Assembly (NCBI RefSeq): GCF_024054555.1 | Contig: NZ_JAMXLY010000005.1 | Location: forward strand, 1-64,000 | Origin: Segatella cerevisiae | Lineage (GTDB): Bacteria; Bacteroidota; Bacteroidia; Bacteroidales; Bacteroidaceae | DNA length: 64,000 bases | Direction of reading: 5' to 3' | Part shown: piece after piece, positions 44,517 through 54,479 of the stretch | Position numbering within the stretch: the stretch's first letter is position 1 | How the letters are laid out: each line of letters begins with the position of its first letter | Notes under the pieces: model-generated | Seen by the model: only the letters and a program-made list of their open reading frames with translations | Told to the model about the DNA's origin: nothing | The model's database searches: none | Made by a program: the position numbers and the translations under genes

Positions 44517-46394
44517 TTACCAACCAGGATTCTGTGAAAAGCCTTTATATTGCTGGACATCACTTTCTTTCATCGGGAACCAGTAATGCTTTTCTGTAAA
44601 GTTGCGTTTCAAGATCAAAGATTCACTCCATCCACTTACCTGATCTTGCGAGGGATCGCTCTTATTGATGTCCCCAACCCGAAGGAATTCCTGAGACGTT
44701 TTGATATTATAAGGATATTTATCCAAAAGGAGCCAACGACGGAGATCGTTGAACCGATGTCCTTCATAGGCCAGTTCAACAGCACGTTCGCGACGCAATT
44801 CACCCATAAATCCATCTAATGTAGTCGTGTATTTAGTTGCCACGTCAGCAACTCCTGCACGCTTTCTGATCTTATTTACTGCATCAACGGCCGTAAGACT
44901 GCTTGTTACTTTCCCTGTAGCTGAACCCGTTGCCTCAGCTGCTGCTTCAGCATACATCAGATAAACATCTGCCAGACGCATCCATGGAATATGGAGATGA
45001 AAACCATGGCTCCAGCCATAACCATCATCAAACTGGTTACACGTCCTATCAATAAACTTATACATCAGATAACCCGTTCGACTGTCATATTTTACATCCC
45101 GAAGATTACCCCCAGTCTGCAAATCAGCATAACGATATTTCTCATTACTTGCAGACAGAGTGCCTTTAATAACTTTACATCCATCATAGATAAAATCATT
45201 ATAGAAACGCGGATCACGATTCTTAAAAGGATGTGTTTTATCAAAACCTGATTCCGAATCAGAAAGTGGCAAACCATTTGCCATACCGAAATAATTCACA
45301 TAATTGGCTGTCGGCAAAAAGGTAACACCATCTTGTGTCAGAATTTTTCCGCCATAGCACTTGCTTTGTCGCCAGTTAGAATCATTCCATCCATAAGAAG
45401 GACCCCGGAATATTGCTTCTGTGATGGTATTATCAACAGACTCTCCCGGCATCTTATGATTCTGGTCAATCGTATAAAAATTATCAGAATACTGACTCCA
45501 TGGAAGCAAACCATACTGCGTATTTCCCCCATCAACAATATTAAGCAATTTTCCGAAAGCATCTGCAGCTCGTCTACAATATTCCTTATCATAATCGGCT
45601 ATCCCTTTGCTCACTTTATTCATCAGTGGAGAGCCAGCCCAGAGTAAATCCTTCCCTAAATAAGCCAATGCTGTAACCTTAGTGATACGCAACTGATTCT
45701 TACCTAATGTTTGTTTTCCTATTGTCGTATTATCCCAGTTTACAGGCAATAGATCTGCCGCTTTCTGAAAATCTTTGGCAGCACTATCGGCACAAGCCTG
45801 ATAACTCAAACGAGGCAGAGTAAGTTTTTCACTTGAGGATAACACCTTATTTATATAGGGTAGTCCACCGACATACTGCATAAGTTCAAAGTGAAACCAT
45901 CCGCGAAAGAAATACAACTGACCAGCAATGAGATTTTTTTCCTCATCTGTCCCACTCATCTTATCCAGATTTTCAATGCCAAGATTGCATTTGCGAATAC
46001 CATACCAGGCTAAAGGCCAAAGGGAATGACTGAATCGATCACCGGAAGTAGAATTATTGGAACGGTCCATCCAACCACACTGCCAGCCATCATATTTAGA
46101 CTGCCAGCCCCAAAAATCCCCTTGATCAATCTTATAACACATGTGATAGTCAATGCCTACGTTCATTATCTCATCTTCTCCCCAATTGAAAGAGTTAGTC
46201 CAATAACCTTTTGCGAAATCCGGTACACAATTGTATAGTTCCTCCGCAAAGCCTTGAAAGTTTGTAAAGTTCTTATAGGCATCCGTTTCCGATATATCCG
46301 ATTCAGGAGACTTATCCAAATAATCTGTACAAGAGGAAAGTCCAATAGAAAGGAACAGCACACCTAATATAATATATGATTTCAAATGTTTCAT
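44517..46394 (-). CDS. xusB: SusD-family glycan-binding lipoprotein (XusB-like)
   Basis: About 625 residues from the ATG at 46394 (MKHLKSYIILGVLFLSIGLSSC, lipobox Cys at 22). SusD motifs are clear: NLIAGQLYFFRGWFHFELMQYVGGLPYI, RLADVYLMYAEAAAEATG and RRERAVELAYEGHRFNDLRRW. Only 12 bp separate it from the XusA stop. It forms the first SusC/D pair of the locus, the lid over XusA, and binds xylan-derived oligosaccharides. Long loops rich in Trp and Tyr may contribute stacking contacts. Confidence 0.94.
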   Translation of the reverse strand: MKHLKSYIILGVLFLSIGLSSCTDYLDKSPESDISETDAYKNFTNFQGFAEELYNCVPDFAKGYWTNSFNWGEDEIMNVGIDYHMCYKIDQGDFWGWQSKYDGWQCGWMDRSNNSTSGDRFSHSLWPLAWYGIRKCNLGIENLDKMSGTDEEKNLIAGQLYFFRGWFHFELMQYVGGLPYINKVLSSSEKLTLPRLSYQACADSAAKDFQKAADLLPVNWDNTTIGKQTLGKNQLRITKVTALAYLGKDLLWAGSPLMNKVSKGIADYDKEYCRRAADAFGKLLNIVDGGNTQYGLLPWSQYSDNFYTIDQNHKMPGESVDNTITEAIFRGPSYGWNDSNWRQSKCYGGKILTQDGVTFLPTANYVNYFGMANGLPLSDSESGFDKTHPFKNRDPRFYNDFIYDGCKVIKGTLSASNEKYRYADLQTGGNLRDVKYDSRTGYLMYKFIDRTCNQFDDGYGWSHGFHLHIPWMRLADVYLMYAEAAAEATGSATGKVTSSLTAVDAVNKIRKRAGVADVATKYTTTLDGFMGELRRERAVELAYEGHRFNDLRRWLLLDKYPYNIKTSQEFLRVGDINKSDPSQDQVSGWSESLILKRNFTEKHYWFPMKESDVQQYKGFSQNPGW

Positions 46395-46406
46395 TGTTGT
46401 CAAAAA

Positions 46407-49400
46407 TTAGAGATTGATTTTCAGACCAAGATTAAAACGTCTGACGGTAGGATATGCTCCCTGTGAAGCCAACCCTGTACCGGAGAAATTGCTTTCACGG
46501 TCATCAGGCATACGACTCCAGACCCAGAGATTATTACCATTCAGATAGACCTTCAGGCTAGACAGTCCGATCTTCTTGACCCAAGGCGAGGTAAAAGTAT
46601 AAGAAATTTCAGCATTTTTCAGACGGATATATGACCCGTCATAATAGAATCTTGTCCCATCATAATAACTCGGCTTAGAATTCCAGCGAGGCATTGGAGC
46701 ATCAGCATTGGTATTATCTTCCGTCCAGAAAGAGCCTTCGTCATAAACGCAATCGAGATTATTATTCAGGGAATTGAAACCTACATAACGAGTAACATTG
46801 CTCACTCCGTAGAACTGCAGATAAACACTCCAGCCTTTCCAGTCAAATCCTAAAGAAGCAGAATAAGTATTTTGAGGAGTACCTGTATAACCATAAGGAG
46901 CAGCATCTTTGGAATCTATGACACCATCTCCATTATAGTCTATGACTGTATACGTTCCCGGCAGTTTCTGATTATCATTGGTATTTTCCGTTGTCATACC
47001 ATAAATTTCATCCCAGGTATTGGCAAAACCTGTCGTCAAATAAGTACGACTTTGTCCAATAGCATATCCCGCTGTCTTCTGATAAGCTGGTTCAAGTTCA
47101 GGATCATCATAAACTAAAATTTTGTTTTCGGCATGGGTCATATTAAAATTACCCCATAAATGCATCTGATTGATCAAGGTCTTATTGATCCTCAATTCTA
47201 ATTCATACCCCTTCGTACGTACTTTACCAAGGTTGGCCGTAGCAGGAGTAGCTCCGAAATAGGAAGGTACAGAGCGATTGCTTCCCGCAACAAGGATATC
47301 AGAACGTGTATCACGGAAAAATTCCATGCTACCGGCCAATAAACCTCCAAGGAAACTATAGTCAATGCCCAGATTATGCTTAACAGATTTCTCCCAATGA
47401 ACGTCAGGATTCCCCACAGAAGACTCCCTATACCAGGTATAAGGACTGGAATCCTCATACAACCCCTGGTTTATGGTATGGCCATAACTCCATTGCGTAG
47501 CATAAAGCCAACGCTGGTTCGTAACATTGTCATCACCAACTTCACCATAAGAATAGCGTACCTTCAGCATATCCACCCATTTTCTTAAAGGTTGGAAAAA
47601 TTTCTCTTCACTGATTAGCCATCCCGCTGCACCCGAATTGAAAAAAGCGAAACGGTTTTTCTTAGCAAACTGTTCTGAACCATTATAACAACCATTGTAT
47701 TCAAAGAAATAACGGTCAGCATAATTATAAGTAGAACGAAAAGCCCAATCTTCACGATAATGAGTAAATTCATTACCCATTGTTCTTTCCTGACGGCTAA
47801 AGACTCCCATGGCTGTCACATTATGTTTTCCAAATTGACGAGCCCAATTTAGTTGAAACTGATAGTAAAGATTGCGCTGTGTAGCATAATCTAAAACCGT
47901 ACCCTTATCAATTGTCCATTTGATTCCCTCCTGAAAATCAAAATTGGTATTGCCATCAACAGATTTTGCCCATGAAGTTTCTCCAGTCTTCGGATCAATC
48001 CATTTATACTGAGCATCATGATAGAGGTCATTGATACCTCTCCTATCTTCTACGAAGGCATTATCCCATGAAACCAATCCACTTGCATTCAAGCCTTTTG
48101 TTATAAAACTCAGATCCTGATCCAAAGTAAAATCGGTATTAATTCGGGTTGTCGTATATTTATCTACACCCGAAAGAGCCAAATTGGTTATTGAATTCGG
48201 AGCACTCTGCGTATCTGCTGGATAATAACCCCACGTACCATCAGAATATCGAGGAATAAAAGCATCAGGCGGCGCGGAATAAGCAGCCTGCCAAAGTTGA
48301 CTTTCTGCAAAGGAATTACTTGCTATACCATAAGGCCCCTGTTTGATTCCATTGCTTCCAAAAAGATTTACCTTTAATTTGGTCGTTTTCGTTACCTGAA
48401 AATCAAGGTTAGAACGTACATTAATACGATTAAATCCATAACCAGACTGATAACCACGATTATTGTTCCATTTTTTATAAAGGTCACCTTCGTGAAGGAA
48501 ATCAATACTGGAAAAATACTTCACAAATTTTGTACCTCCAGATATATTGATGTTTGGATTATAAGATAACGCATCATTCTTAAAAAGTTCTTTCTGCCAG
48601 TCAACATTAGGATAACGCTCTGATTCTGCTAAATTAGCAGGATGAGCATATTTTTCTATAGTTGTAGCAGGAGTGATATCATTCCAGGAATCTGGAGAAA
48701 GTCCCAATTCATGTTCAATAGCTTCATTACGTACATATAATGCACTTGCAGAATCATATTTTTTAGGAAGTTTGGATACAACCTTAGTCGTCATGTCCAT
48801 AGATACTTCTATCCTTGCTTTTCCTTCCTGTCCGCGTTTAGTAGTGATCAGGATCACACCATTGGCACCTTTCACACCATATACAGCAGTAGCAGATGCA
48901 TCCTTAAGAACAGTGATACTTTTGACAGAACTAATATCGATCGATCCCATAGGTCTTTCTATACCGTCAACAAGTATTAAAGGTTGTGAATTGTTCCAAC
49001 TACTCACCCCACGGATAACAATCTGTGGATCCTCATCACCCGGCATACCAGAAGAAGACATTGTTATGACACCCGGAAGATTACCTGTCAAGGCGGCACC
49101 TAGAGAGGATACTCCTCCCGTACGCTCAAGGACCTTGCCATCTGTCTGTGTTATAGCTCCAACAACACTCACCTTTTTTTGATGACCATAACCCACAACT
49201 ACCGTTTCGTTTAAGGTGTGAGTATCATCCTTCATCATGATTTTTAAAGGAGAACCTCCAGAGGCCTGAATTTCTTTGGTCAACATGCCTACATAAGAAA
49301 TGACCAAAACTACATTTTTACGAGGAACATGCAGAACAAAGTTTCCGTCAAAATCGGTAACTGTCAACACTTTTGTGTCCCCTTTCATCGTAACAGTGGC

Positions 49401-49538
49401 TCCTATCAGCGGTTCACCATTGGAATCAATGACGTTTCCTTTAATAGTAGTTCCTTGACCCATTGCCGACATTGTCGACATTAGAAATATAATAAGAGCA
49501 AGAAAAGTGATTTGAAAAAGACTATTTGTTTTTCTCAT
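46407..49538 (-). CDS. xusA: SusC-family TonB-dependent transporter (XusA-like)
   Basis: A 1043-residue protein with a signal peptide (about 1-27, ending SAMGQ). In order follow a CarboxypepD_reg-like domain (TTIKGNVIDSNGEPLIGATVTMKG...), a TonB-box region (NETVVVGYGHQKK), the plug (ILVDGIERPMGSIDISSVKSITVLKDASATAVYGVKGANGVILITTKRGQ), and the long beta-barrel ending RRFNLGLKINL. It is the first gene of xusA-xusB-xusC-xusD-xusE-xyn10. It actively transports xylo-oligosaccharides using TonB-ExbBD energy. The leader is about 70 nt from the promoter near 49617. Confidence 0.95.
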   Translation of the reverse strand: MRKTNSLFQITFLALIIFLMSTMSAMGQGTTIKGNVIDSNGEPLIGATVTMKGDTKVLTVTDFDGNFVLHVPRKNVVLVISYVGMLTKEIQASGGSPLKIMMKDDTHTLNETVVVGYGHQKKVSVVGAITQTDGKVLERTGGVSSLGAALTGNLPGVITMSSSGMPGDEDPQIVIRGVSSWNNSQPLILVDGIERPMGSIDISSVKSITVLKDASATAVYGVKGANGVILITTKRGQEGKARIEVSMDMTTKVVSKLPKKYDSASALYVRNEAIEHELGLSPDSWNDITPATTIEKYAHPANLAESERYPNVDWQKELFKNDALSYNPNINISGGTKFVKYFSSIDFLHEGDLYKKWNNNRGYQSGYGFNRINVRSNLDFQVTKTTKLKVNLFGSNGIKQGPYGIASNSFAESQLWQAAYSAPPDAFIPRYSDGTWGYYPADTQSAPNSITNLALSGVDKYTTTRINTDFTLDQDLSFITKGLNASGLVSWDNAFVEDRRGINDLYHDAQYKWIDPKTGETSWAKSVDGNTNFDFQEGIKWTIDKGTVLDYATQRNLYYQFQLNWARQFGKHNVTAMGVFSRQERTMGNEFTHYREDWAFRSTYNYADRYFFEYNGCYNGSEQFAKKNRFAFFNSGAAGWLISEEKFFQPLRKWVDMLKVRYSYGEVGDDNVTNQRWLYATQWSYGHTINQGLYEDSSPYTWYRESSVGNPDVHWEKSVKHNLGIDYSFLGGLLAGSMEFFRDTRSDILVAGSNRSVPSYFGATPATANLGKVRTKGYELELRINKTLINQMHLWGNFNMTHAENKILVYDDPELEPAYQKTAGYAIGQSRTYLTTGFANTWDEIYGMTTENTNDNQKLPGTYTVIDYNGDGVIDSKDAAPYGYTGTPQNTYSASLGFDWKGWSVYLQFYGVSNVTRYVGFNSLNNNLDCVYDEGSFWTEDNTNADAPMPRWNSKPSYYDGTRFYYDGSYIRLKNAEISYTFTSPWVKKIGLSSLKVYLNGNNLWVWSRMPDDRESNFSGTGLASQGAYPTVRRFNLGLKINL

Positions 49539-49616
49539 TACTAATATGAATTAGATTAATATGTAACATTATTAAGATTTTATTGTCTCAAAGTATGATT
49601 GACTATTTTCGGAATA

Positions 49617-49650
49617 CAAAACTATTTAATATCCTCTAATTCTTCTCAAA
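49617..49650 (-). promoter_or_regulatory. Candidate xusA promoter
   Basis: On the minus strand TAGTTTTG (plus 49617-49624) fits TAnnTTTG, with TTTG (plus 49647-49650) upstream at a slightly long spacing of 22 bp. A sub-optimal promoter is typical for an operon activated by a hybrid two-component system. The rest of the 217-bp spacer 49539-49755 is AT-rich and non-coding. Confidence 0.5.
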
Positions 49651-49755
49651 ATTTTGTAACATAGACTTTCTTTGGTATTACAAACCTGATTAATGAAACA
49701 AAAAATAATTTTTGTACAATATTTGAGTATTCAACTACATCCATGATTTCCTTCA

Positions 49756-51411
49756 TTAAGGTCTTTGTTTGAAATAGTGAAACCAGTCTACATCGATGTA
49801 ACCCCCAAGACTCTTCGTCGCATAACAGAAAATGGCATAGCGTGTTCCCATGAACAGTCGCCTGTAATCATATTTCATCTGAAAGGGATCTCCGAGTGGT
49901 ATCCAATTCTGGTTATCCAAACTATAAAAAAGCCGGGCTTTGTCGATATGCAATCTGAAATCCGCATCAATCCGAAGATAGATAATCGGAGCATGCAGAC
50001 TGACAGAATCCATATCCCTGTAATTCACACCTTCTATTTTCTTATCTTGGTCTGAAAGCACCACACTTTCATTTGTACGCCTAAGGATCAACCGCCTTCC
50101 TTCTCTGCTTACAGTGAGTAAAGAAGCATCCCCGTTGAAAGCACAGAAACCAGCATGATCACCATCATTGAGATGACTGACATCCATTTTTACCACTGCC
50201 GAGCATCCTGGTCCTTCCATCCGCTGGGAAATAGTATTTGGTGCAGCAAAGAGATTACTTACGATACGGCACGTCTTCAACCGAAGGTATCCCGGTCGGT
50301 CCGTCAATGACCATGCAGAATTCACAAGATTATGATTCCACTGCCAATGAATATCCAACACAGGATGACACGTTTTTCCTTCGTCGAATTCATCGCTTAC
50401 GACAAAAGGATGATAGGGCTGTCCGGGCACTGCCTTTTTCATTATGAAAGGGATCTTCCCGTTAGTATCACCAAGCATTGGCCAGCCGCCAATCCAATGG
50501 CAGGGTTCCACGGTAAGTACCCTTCCCACTGCTCCTCGGTCCTGGAAGACTACGCCATACCAATTGCCCTTCTGGTCATCTACGATAGTTCCCTGTCCAG
50601 CGTAGAGGAAACCTGCGAAGTTATCCTGAAGGATAACCTTCTTTTCCCATGGACCACAAATATGATCTGCACGGAAACATACTTGCCGGCGAGGCTTATT
50701 CTTAGGCCACGACACCATCAGCCAATAATATTTTCCATTATGCTTGATGACACGACTACCTTCGAGAAGCCCATTTTCTTCAGCATCACGACAGATGACA
50801 CAGGTATCCAATCCTCCCTTTAGTACTCCCTTCAAATCAGAACGTAACTCTGTAATACATCCTGTGTCATGAAAAACGTAAACTCTGCCGTCATCATCGA
50901 AAAGGAATGAGGAATCATGAAAATGACGCATACGCGAAAGAAGTTTCCATCCTTTAGCAGGATCTTCGGTAGTATAAATATAAGTATTCCCACCCACATT
51001 GTCATTAGGAGCAAACATGGCATAGAACTTCCCATTGTGATAACGCAGCGAAGTAGCCCACTGCCCGCGACCGTATACGGTTCCACCTATCATATTATAT
51101 TTAGGGGAATCTGTAAGACTGTCAAAGAGATAACTTACGGTTTCCCAACTTGCCAAATCTTTTGAACGCATGATTGGTCCACCAGGCATCAAGTGCATCG
51201 TTGTACTCACCAGATAAAATTCATCCCCAACCCTGATAACATCCGGATCCGGAACATCAGCCCACAATACAGGATTACGCATCTCCGTCACCGCATCAAA
51301 ACTGGCATAAAGAGTATCTCTATCTGAATCTAATGGGTTCATAGCATTCATGGCGTTAATAGAGATCCCTAAACATAATAGGGAAAAAATACCAAATAAA
51401 GTTTTCCTCAT
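49756..51411 (-). CDS. GH43 glycoside hydrolase (secreted)
   Basis: About 551 residues from the ATG at 51411 (MRKTLFGIFSLLCLGISINA), which gives a signal peptide; the 50 upstream codons are not protein-like and contain the promoter. GH43 motifs: base Asp in WADVPDPDVIRVGDEFY, second Asp in FHDSSFLFDDDGR, and acid Glu in NGLLEGSRVIKHNGKYYWL. A C-terminal beta-sandwich of about 190 residues (SDEFDEGKTCHPVLDIHWQWNH...) follows, as in many two-domain GH43 enzymes. It probably removes arabinose or xylose units from arabinoxylan fragments. It differs clearly from the GH43 at 33150, so the two likely have distinct linkages. Confidence 0.88.
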   Translation of the reverse strand: MRKTLFGIFSLLCLGISINAMNAMNPLDSDRDTLYASFDAVTEMRNPVLWADVPDPDVIRVGDEFYLVSTTMHLMPGGPIMRSKDLASWETVSYLFDSLTDSPKYNMIGGTVYGRGQWATSLRYHNGKFYAMFAPNDNVGGNTYIYTTEDPAKGWKLLSRMRHFHDSSFLFDDDGRVYVFHDTGCITELRSDLKGVLKGGLDTCVICRDAEENGLLEGSRVIKHNGKYYWLMVSWPKNKPRRQVCFRADHICGPWEKKVILQDNFAGFLYAGQGTIVDDQKGNWYGVVFQDRGAVGRVLTVEPCHWIGGWPMLGDTNGKIPFIMKKAVPGQPYHPFVVSDEFDEGKTCHPVLDIHWQWNHNLVNSAWSLTDRPGYLRLKTCRIVSNLFAAPNTISQRMEGPGCSAVVKMDVSHLNDGDHAGFCAFNGDASLLTVSREGRRLILRRTNESVVLSDQDKKIEGVNYRDMDSVSLHAPIIYLRIDADFRLHIDKARLFYSLDNQNWIPLGDPFQMKYDYRRLFMGTRYAIFCYATKSLGGYIDVDWFHYFKQRP

Positions 51412-51437
51412 GATTTTAATATCTGTTTTTGTTGTTG

Positions 51438-51445
51438 CAAAGATA
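51438..51445 (-). promoter_or_regulatory. -7 element for the GH43 gene
   Basis: TATCTTTG on the minus strand, 27 bp upstream of the ATG at 51411. It supports the chosen start. The -33 site is not consensus. Confidence 0.6.
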
Positions 51446-51503
51446 GATATTCCTAATGAGGCAGACTTTCCTATATGGTAACAGGGACTTGCGTGTAAGT
51501 AAC

Positions 51504-51538
51504 AAAAAAAGGAATTACCGTGATTTGTAACTCCTTTT
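51504..51538 (-). terminator. Intrinsic terminator of the GH95 gene
   Basis: AAAAGGA and TTAC (plus 51507-51518) pair with GTAA and TCCTTTT (plus 51527-51538) around one mismatch. On the minus strand T7 follows. It lies 27 bp past the GH95 stop. Confidence 0.85.
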
Positions 51539-51564
51539 AGTAACCTGAGGGAAAGTCTCACAGT

Positions 51565-54030
51565 CTATTCCGGATAGAAAATATAGTTATTTCCTTTCCG
51601 GGTATTTACATCATACTCATAAACTTTCCTGACGACTGGTAACAAAGATCCATGAAAGTCTTTTGAAACCAATGGGGATTTCACTCTGGCAGGGGTAAGA
51701 AAAGGATTCGGACATGGCCCGGTTGCCTTACGCAGTCCTTCCCCCTTTAAAGGAACATAAGAGCGCAAGCGCAGCACGCCACCAATAGTAGACCTGATTT
51801 TCAAGGTGCGGAGCTTATTTTTCTGCCATACTATACTAACCAGGAAACCACCACGCGCTCTTAATCCTTTTACCTGTCCGCTATGCCAGGCGTCAGGCAA
51901 TGCCGGCAGGATATGTACAGCCCCATCCTGACTCTGAAGAAGCATTTCCGCTATTCCAGCAGCTACGCCAAAATTACCATCAATCTGAAAAGGTGGATGC
52001 GCGTCAAAAAGATTGGGGAAGGTCCTCCCCTTAGGATAATCTTTAGCCTTCTCTTCATCAGGAAGTAAATGCAGCATATCGCTGATAATTTTAAAGGCAT
52101 GATTACCATCGAGCATACGCGCCCAGAAATTGATCTTCCATGCCAGACTCCATCCTGTTGCCATATCTCCGCGTTCGAGAAGGGTTATTCGCGCTGCCTC
52201 GAAGAGTTCCGGATGCAAATATGGGGAAATCTGATTACTCGGATAAAGCCCGTAGAGTTGGGAGATATGCCGGTGATGGTCATCCGGATCATCCGCATCC
52301 TGAAGCCATTCCTGCAATTGCCCATACCGTCCGATCTGCATAGGAGGCAACATGGACAAAGCATGATCGAGAGAATCTACATATATTGTATCCTTTGGAT
52401 AAAGGAGTAGTGTGGCTCTTCGCACATTAGAAAACACGTCAAAGGCGATCTGGTTATCCATAGTTGACCCGGCCGTAACAGTTGTTCCTTTCCCCCTTGG
52501 TCCATGCTCCGGTGAAACAGTAGGCACCGTCTCTAACCAACCAGTACGAGGATCAATCTGCATATAATCCAGAAGAAAATCTGCCGCACCCTTCATCACA
52601 GGATACATCTTACGGAGAAATCTCTGGTCACCTGAAAAGAGATAACGCTGCCAGATATGAGTAGACAACCAGGCCCCGCCTGTAGGAAACATTCCCCATG
52701 TAGCGCCATCCACCGGCCCTGCAATACGCCAAAGATCCGTATTGTGATGAGCCATCCACCCCCTACAACCATACATTACCCGTGCCGTGACAGCTCCAGT
52801 ATGGCTGAGGTCCTGCAACATACAGAAAAGGGGCATCTCCGCCTCAGGCAGATTCCCAGGACCGGCTATCCAATAATTCATCTCCGTATTGATGTTAATC
52901 GTATATTTACTGTCCCACGGAGCATAAAGTTTATCATTCCATACACCTTGCAGATTGGCCGGTTGTCCTCCAGGTTGAGAAGAAGAGATCAATAGATAGC
53001 GGCCATACTGGAACATCAAGGCCACAAGAGCCATATCCCTCCCTCCTGCAAAATCAGCCAGTCGGCGATCAGTTTCTTCACTAGATTTCTCCGAACGATC
53101 AAGAATCAGACTCACACGATCATATTGCCGGCCATAGGTCATCTGATGTCGCTTCAAGAGCATCGGATAATTGTATCTTAAGGCTTGCTGAAGTATCTGA
53201 ACATTCTGCTTAGACGGATTTCCGCTGATATCATGATAATTAACAAAATTGGTTGAAGAAGTAATATAGATTGTTGCCTTTTGGGCTCCATCAATCACAA
53301 TACTGTCTCCATAATCATGAATATGGCCATCACTGACTACATGGAAGCGACACTCAGCTGTAAGTCCGGCAGGTACACCCTCTTGTGCGACTCCTTTAAT
53401 TGTAGCTATCAGTGTATGTCCCTCCACACGGTGGGATCCTCCTAACACGCAATGATGTCTCAGCGAGAAAGAGAGTGCTCCTTTCCGGTTGGCTTCCAAT
53501 CTCATAACAATAACTTTATCAGCCAAAGAGGCAAAAATTTCTCTCTTGTAATCCACATTTCCAATAGAATAGGAAATATGGGCGACAGCTTTCTTCAGGT
53601 CCAGATCACGATAGTAATGACGCACGAGAGCAGCATCTTGCCCTTTCATACTCAAGAACATGCTCCCTAAGGTAAGGTATCTCATCCCATGAGGACCAAC
53701 CACAAAATATCGGTTAATCAATCGATAGGCGGCCATTTCATCATTCGAGAAGATTGAATCTCGTACTGCTCTAAGGTGCACAAGTGCTTCCTTTCCATTG
53801 TTCTGGTATGGAGACCCCGACCAGAAAGTCTCATTATTCAACTGAAGTTCATCTTTTACGATTCCGCCGAAATACATTCCGCCCATTCTGGAATTTCCGA
53901 TCGGCAGGGCCTCAAGCCATTCAGCAGCAGGACGGGTATACCAAAGTATGTTCTCTTGTGACCAGACAACATTGGTGAAGAACAGCATCAAGACCGTTAG
54001 AAAACAAAAATATCGTTTTTTATGCATCAT
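51565..54030 (-). CDS. GH95 glycoside hydrolase (alpha-L-fucosidase / alpha-L-galactosidase family)
   Basis: About 821 residues from the ATG at 54030 ([20 protein letters not shown]), giving a signal peptide ending near VWSQ. A GTG further up is rejected. The GH95 layout is clear: N-terminal beta domain ([35 protein letters not shown]), then the (alpha/alpha)6 barrel with [45 protein letters not shown] (catalytic Glu) and [20 protein letters not shown], and a short C-terminal beta domain. The family hydrolyses alpha-L-fucosides or alpha-L-galactosides. GH95 enzymes in xylan loci can act on galactose decorations of complex xylans; that substrate is inference from the location. Confidence 0.9.
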   Translation of the reverse strand: MMHKKRYFCFLTVLMLFFTNVVWSQENILWYTRPAAEWLEALPIGNSRMGGMYFGGIVKDELQLNNETFWSGSPYQNNGKEALVHLRAVRDSIFSNDEMAAYRLINRYFVVGPHGMRYLTLGSMFLSMKGQDAALVRHYYRDLDLKKAVAHISYSIGNVDYKREIFASLADKVIVMRLEANRKGALSFSLRHHCVLGGSHRVEGHTLIATIKGVAQEGVPAGLTAECRFHVVSDGHIHDYGDSIVIDGAQKATIYITSSTNFVNYHDISGNPSKQNVQILQQALRYNYPMLLKRHQMTYGRQYDRVSLILDRSEKSSEETDRRLADFAGGRDMALVALMFQYGRYLLISSSQPGGQPANLQGVWNDKLYAPWDSKYTININTEMNYWIAGPGNLPEAEMPLFCMLQDLSHTGAVTARVMYGCRGWMAHHNTDLWRIAGPVDGATWGMFPTGGAWLSTHIWQRYLFSGDQRFLRKMYPVMKGAADFLLDYMQIDPRTGWLETVPTVSPEHGPRGKGTTVTAGSTMDNQIAFDVFSNVRRATLLLYPKDTIYVDSLDHALSMLPPMQIGRYGQLQEWLQDADDPDDHHRHISQLYGLYPSNQISPYLHPELFEAARITLLERGDMATGWSLAWKINFWARMLDGNHAFKIISDMLHLLPDEEKAKDYPKGRTFPNLFDAHPPFQIDGNFGVAAGIAEMLLQSQDGAVHILPALPDAWHSGQVKGLRARGGFLVSIVWQKNKLRTLKIRSTIGGVLRLRSYVPLKGEGLRKATGPCPNPFLTPARVKSPLVSKDFHGSLLPVVRKVYEYDVNTRKGNNYIFYPE

Positions 54031-54111
54031 TATGTTTAAACTTAAGTTTCTCACGATAGTTTTTCACATAGAGGAACCTTTAAGATAAGTGCCTGAACAC
54101 ATTGAGAATCC

Positions 54112-54272
54112 TTAGTTTTCATCGCTAAGAATAGCATTCACAGTATCCTTATGAATATTAAAGTATCGGGCCCACTTTTCAATATCCTGTCAGCCTATGG
54201 TTTTTCCTGACCTGATCATTCTAAAGTCAAGAAGATTGAAATAAAGGTTAACACTAACTTCCTTTTCATCAT
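54112..54272 (-). pseudogene. Possible decayed small reading frame in the GH95 leader
   Basis: On the minus strand, a start at 54269 opens a signal-peptide-like MKRKLVLTFISIFLTLE and then stops at a TGA. In another frame the following sequence reads RMIRSGKTIG, an in-frame TGA (54190-54192), then IEKWARYFNIHKDTVNAIL to a TAA at 54112-54114. The second part looks protein-like, resembling a helix-turn-helix end, but is broken by a stop and a frame change. It may be the remnant of a small gene. Alternatively it is an untranslated leader with a short upstream reading frame. Family unknown. Confidence 0.3.
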
Positions 54273-54300
54273 GGCACTTTACCTTCGTAGTTCTTTCCGA

Positions 54301-54308
54301 CAAAGATA
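54301..54308 (-). promoter_or_regulatory. -7 element for GH95
   Basis: TATCTTTG on the minus strand. The start near 54294 would leave a long leader of about 260 nt before the GH95 ATG at 54030. No -33 match is seen. Confidence 0.5.
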
Positions 54309-54452
54309 ATAAATAATCTCTAAAAACTGCACTAAAATCACACATATACTTTACCGTTATTACCAAGTATCATAAACTTTCCACCATGTTACATTCCGAG
54401 CTACTTTTTACACAAAAGAAAAATCTGAACGCATTTCTTCAAAAAAAACAAT

Positions 54453-54460
54453 TATATTTG
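54453..54460 (+). promoter_or_regulatory. -7 element for the hybrid two-component regulator
   Basis: TATATTTG followed by C, 20 bp before the ATG at 54480. The leader would be about 13 nt. It is divergent to the GH95 promoter about 150 bp away. Confidence 0.6.
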
Positions 54461-54479
54461 CCTCATCAAAAACGAAATC

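Noticed and set aside
54190-54192. In-frame TGA read as selenocysteine
   Set aside because: No selenocysteine insertion hairpin or selenoprotein family match; frame decay is simpler.
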